From: Clostridiaceae bacterium
Lineage (GTDB): Bacteria; Bacillota; Clostridia; Monoglobales; Firm-18
Direction of reading: 5' to 3'
Length of the DNA stretch: 7,299 nt
NCBI GenBank assembly: GCA_012511915.1
Contig: JAAZFB010000050.1
Span: 1 to 7,299 of the forward strand
The translations under genes and the position numbers were made by a program. The notes under the pieces are model-generated. The model did not search any database, had not been told where the DNA came from, and worked only from the letters and a program-made list of their open reading frames with translations. This document shows, piece by piece, positions 5,973 through 7,299 of the stretch; positions within the stretch are counted from its first letter, which is position 1; the number at the start of each line of letters is the position of its first letter.

Positions 5973-6036
5973 GGTGTTGAATAGTCGGATGGCGGAAAAA
6001 CTCCGCTTGTATTTGGTTATCCGGTTATTCAGCATT
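5973..6036 (+). repeat. structured element, copy B, in the cyclase leader
   Basis: Positions 5973-5990 pair with 6019-6036 without a break over 18 bp, including five G-U wobbles that are stable only in plus-strand RNA. Inside, GCGGA-AAAAC-TCCGC (5992-6006) forms a second hairpin, leaving about 12 nt (6007-6018) as a one-sided bulge. The first ten bases of the stem, the ATGGC at offset 15 and the inner hairpin at offset 18-32 match copy A at 3484-3547. It matches no riboswitch class I can name. Confidence 0.7.
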
Positions 6037-6059
6037 GCTGTGTATAGAAATAGGAGTTC

Positions 6060-6064
6060 AGGTG
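6060..6064 (+). promoter_or_regulatory. ribosome binding site of the cyclase gene
   Basis: AGGTG lies 7 nt before the ATG at 6072 and pairs with the end of 16S rRNA. A second site, AGGAG (6052-6056), is 15 nt away, too far for this ATG, but is 5 nt before an out-of-frame GTG at 6062 that opens only 16 codons. Confidence 0.5.
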
Positions 6065-6071
6065 CAAAAAA

Positions 6072-7299
6072 ATGAACAGGTCTCAAAAAACCATTCCAAA
6101 GCCACCGGTTAGTAAACATCCGGTACAACCATTTATAAGAAGGGTTAACGCAACTTTTATTTTTCTCCTTACTATAGGTCTTTTTGCGCTATTTTTTTTA
6201 GTATACATGCCTCTAAATAATGTGCTTGAAAAAAGCCTTATCAATAACTTCAGTCAAATTTCAATGGTGAATTACCAATCTTTCCAAAACAGCATACGAA
6301 AGAGCGTTGAAAATGCAAAAGGCCTGTCAGACAGAGCTGCTATTAAGAAAAACGTTATGGAATACAAAGAAAATCAAATTACTATGGCAGACCTTATAGC
6401 ATTCGCTCAACCCAAATATAAATATGCCACACAAAGCATTGAAAACTTAGTTTTGGCGCAGTGCTTTGTCGATAATACGGAAATAGCAAAGTTCTCCCAA
6501 CCAAATAATAATATTTTTATTGACTTTGAAAGTGATACTCTTGTCAAAAGCAAAACCGCCGATTATAAACTTTATATAACACCGAATAATGTCTATTGCA
6601 TTGTGCAATCGCTTATTACAAACGATAACCAAACACTCGGATTTGACAGACTTGTTTTTGATTTAACCGAAAGTACAATGCTACTTGCATCTGATGTAAT
6701 TGAAGTGGAATTGCTAAATGATAAACAATACAGTGCTTTGGTTGCGGATGTAAAAAAAATTTATAATAATAATGAAAAGTTTATTTTTGGCACCTCGGAT
6801 TATCTCTATCAAGCCCAAATAATGCAAGATAATGTGTTTTTCGTGTCAAAGCAACGTAAAAATTTGCTGTTTTCATCTATTAATCATTTAAGTGTACAAG
6901 CCGTTATCATTGTCATTTGCATTTTAATTGCATATATTATAGTGATATATACCAATATAGTCCGCTATGCAAAGAGGGAACTAAAAAACCTTGAAGTCAG
7001 CAACATTGCGCTTGGGAAGATGGCTTCGGAAGTTAATTATGATGCGCTTACAAAGGCCGGCAGCAGAAGATACGGTACAAAATTTCTTGAAAAGGTGTTT
7101 TCGGATTTCCAGACTGGCGGGTCCTCCCCGGCAATTATTATGTTTGATATAGATTTATTCAAACAAATAAACGACAGCTATGGTCATTATACTGGGGATG
7201 AAGTATTAAAACAAGTTGTAGGCACTATGCGAAGAACCATCCGGGAAGAGGATAAACTCTTCCGTTGGGGCGGTGATGAGTTTGTCGGAGTGTTCTTCG
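6072..7299 (+). CDS. membrane-bound diguanylate cyclase (GGDEF), 3' end cut off
   Basis: The open frame runs from the ATG at 6072 through the right edge: 409 residues are visible and the C-terminus is missing. It makes cyclic di-GMP from two GTP. A short cytoplasmic tail precedes membrane helix 1 (about 27-46). An outside domain follows (about 47-273), with a polar, helical start resembling Cache-type sensors (GLSDRAAIKKNVMEYKENQI, 84-103). Then come membrane helix 2 (about 275-297) and a helical linker (298-320) with no recognisable HAMP. The GGDEF domain begins at DALTKAGSRR (324-333). It shows FDIDLFKQINDSYGH (358-372) with metal ligand Asp359, GD (375-376) and an intact GGDEF (400-404). 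Arg391 and Asp394 form the RxxD product-inhibition site at the correct distance, so feedback control is expected. The signal sensed is unknown. It has its own strong promoter with a palindrome and a heavily folded leader, and a downstream EAL domain cannot be excluded. Confidence 0.93.
   Translation, partial: MNRSQKTIPKPPVSKHPVQPFIRRVNATFIFLLTIGLFALFFLVYMPLNNVLEKSLINNFSQISMVNYQSFQNSIRKSVENAKGLSDRAAIKKNVMEYKENQITMADLIAFAQPKYKYATQSIENLVLAQCFVDNTEIAKFSQPNNNIFIDFESDTLVKSKTADYKLYITPNNVYCIVQSLITNDNQTLGFDRLVFDLTESTMLLASDVIEVELLNDKQYSALVADVKKIYNNNEKFIFGTSDYLYQAQIMQDNVFFVSKQRKNLLFSSINHLSVQAVIIVICILIAYIIVIYTNIVRYAKRELKNLEVSNIALGKMASEVNYDALTKAGSRRYGTKFLEKVFSDFQTGGSSPAIIMFDIDLFKQINDSYGHYTGDEVLKQVVGTMRRTIREEDKLFRWGGDEFVGVFF

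Larger units (their letters stand above)
5812..6071 (+). other. 260-bp regulatory intergenic region before the cyclase gene
   Basis: No coding sequence is supported here. From left to right it holds a short unremarkable stretch after thyA, a near-consensus promoter (5871-5899) overlapped by an 8-4-8 palindrome, a 48-nt hairpin (5922-5969), a second long hairpin (5973-6036), and AGGTG (6060-6064), seven nt before the cyclase ATG. The predicted leader is about 165 nt, and more than half of it is base-paired. Confidence 0.7.

Noticed and set aside
5922..6064. c-di-GMP (GEMM-I or class II), THF or fluoride riboswitch ahead of the cyclase gene
   Set aside because: None of the conserved core sequences of these classes is present; only the hairpin architecture invites the comparison.
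6062..6112. Upstream peptide of 16 codons starting at GTG 6062
   Set aside because: It has AGGAG at fair distance, but it overlaps the cyclase start out of frame and has no recognisable attenuation signal; chance is likely.
5931..6128. Minus-strand 65-residue reading frame across the hairpins
   Set aside because: It runs through the palindromes and into the cyclase coding region, has no ribosome site and has an unlikely composition.

Overview
The window is AT-rich bacterial chromosome with tightly packed housekeeping genes. The likely source is a low-GC Firmicute of the class Clostridia. The evidence is a TepA-type ClpP-like protease, the YmfF/YmfH pair of M16 peptidase-like proteins, a thymidylate synthase of the 'LYPCAYS' type, strong AGGAGG-type ribosome sites and TTGACA/TATAAT promoters. 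TepA has been linked in Bacillus to spore outgrowth, so a spore-forming ancestry is plausible, but no other sporulation gene is visible. The clade assignment is inference from protein families, not a database match.

Layout. Positions 1-167 are a non-coding leader with a perfect DnaA-box 9-mer, a weaker second one and a tandem 9-bp repeat. Next comes tepA on the plus strand (168-902). It meets, tail to tail with only 4 bp between stop codons, a four-gene minus-strand operon that reads rsmE (4853-4104), a 184-residue membrane protein with a TTG start (4091-3537), ymfF (3449-2181) and ymfH (2184-907). rsmE and thyA (4981-5811, plus strand) are divergent, and each has a readable sigma-A-type promoter in the 103-127 bp between them. 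After thyA lies a 260-bp non-coding stretch (5812-6071) with a near-consensus promoter, a palindromic operator candidate and two strong adjacent hairpins. These lead into a membrane-bound diguanylate cyclase gene that runs off the right edge (6072-7299+).

How the genes work together. RsmE methylates 16S rRNA and ThyA makes dTMP. YmfH keeps the zinc-site motif and YmfF keeps the C-terminal Arg/Tyr motif, so together they look like the two halves of one M16-type heterodimer. The diguanylate cyclase has an outside sensor domain between two membrane helices, an intact GGDEF motif and an intact RxxD inhibitory site. Nothing in the sequence ties it functionally to thyA; they are separated by its own promoter.

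The most unusual signal is a structured intergenic element present twice, at 3484-3547 (between the membrane protein and ymfF) and at 5974-6035 (leader of the cyclase gene). Both copies start with the same 10-mer, end with a matching right arm, have ATGGC at the same offset and carry a 15-nt inner hairpin at exactly the same offset. Two base pairs of that inner stem differ in a compensatory way. This suggests a family of structured RNA or palindromic repeats spread over the genome. In the cyclase leader it sits directly after a second, 22-bp-arm hairpin whose 3' arm can also pair with the element's 5' arm, so alternative folds are possible.
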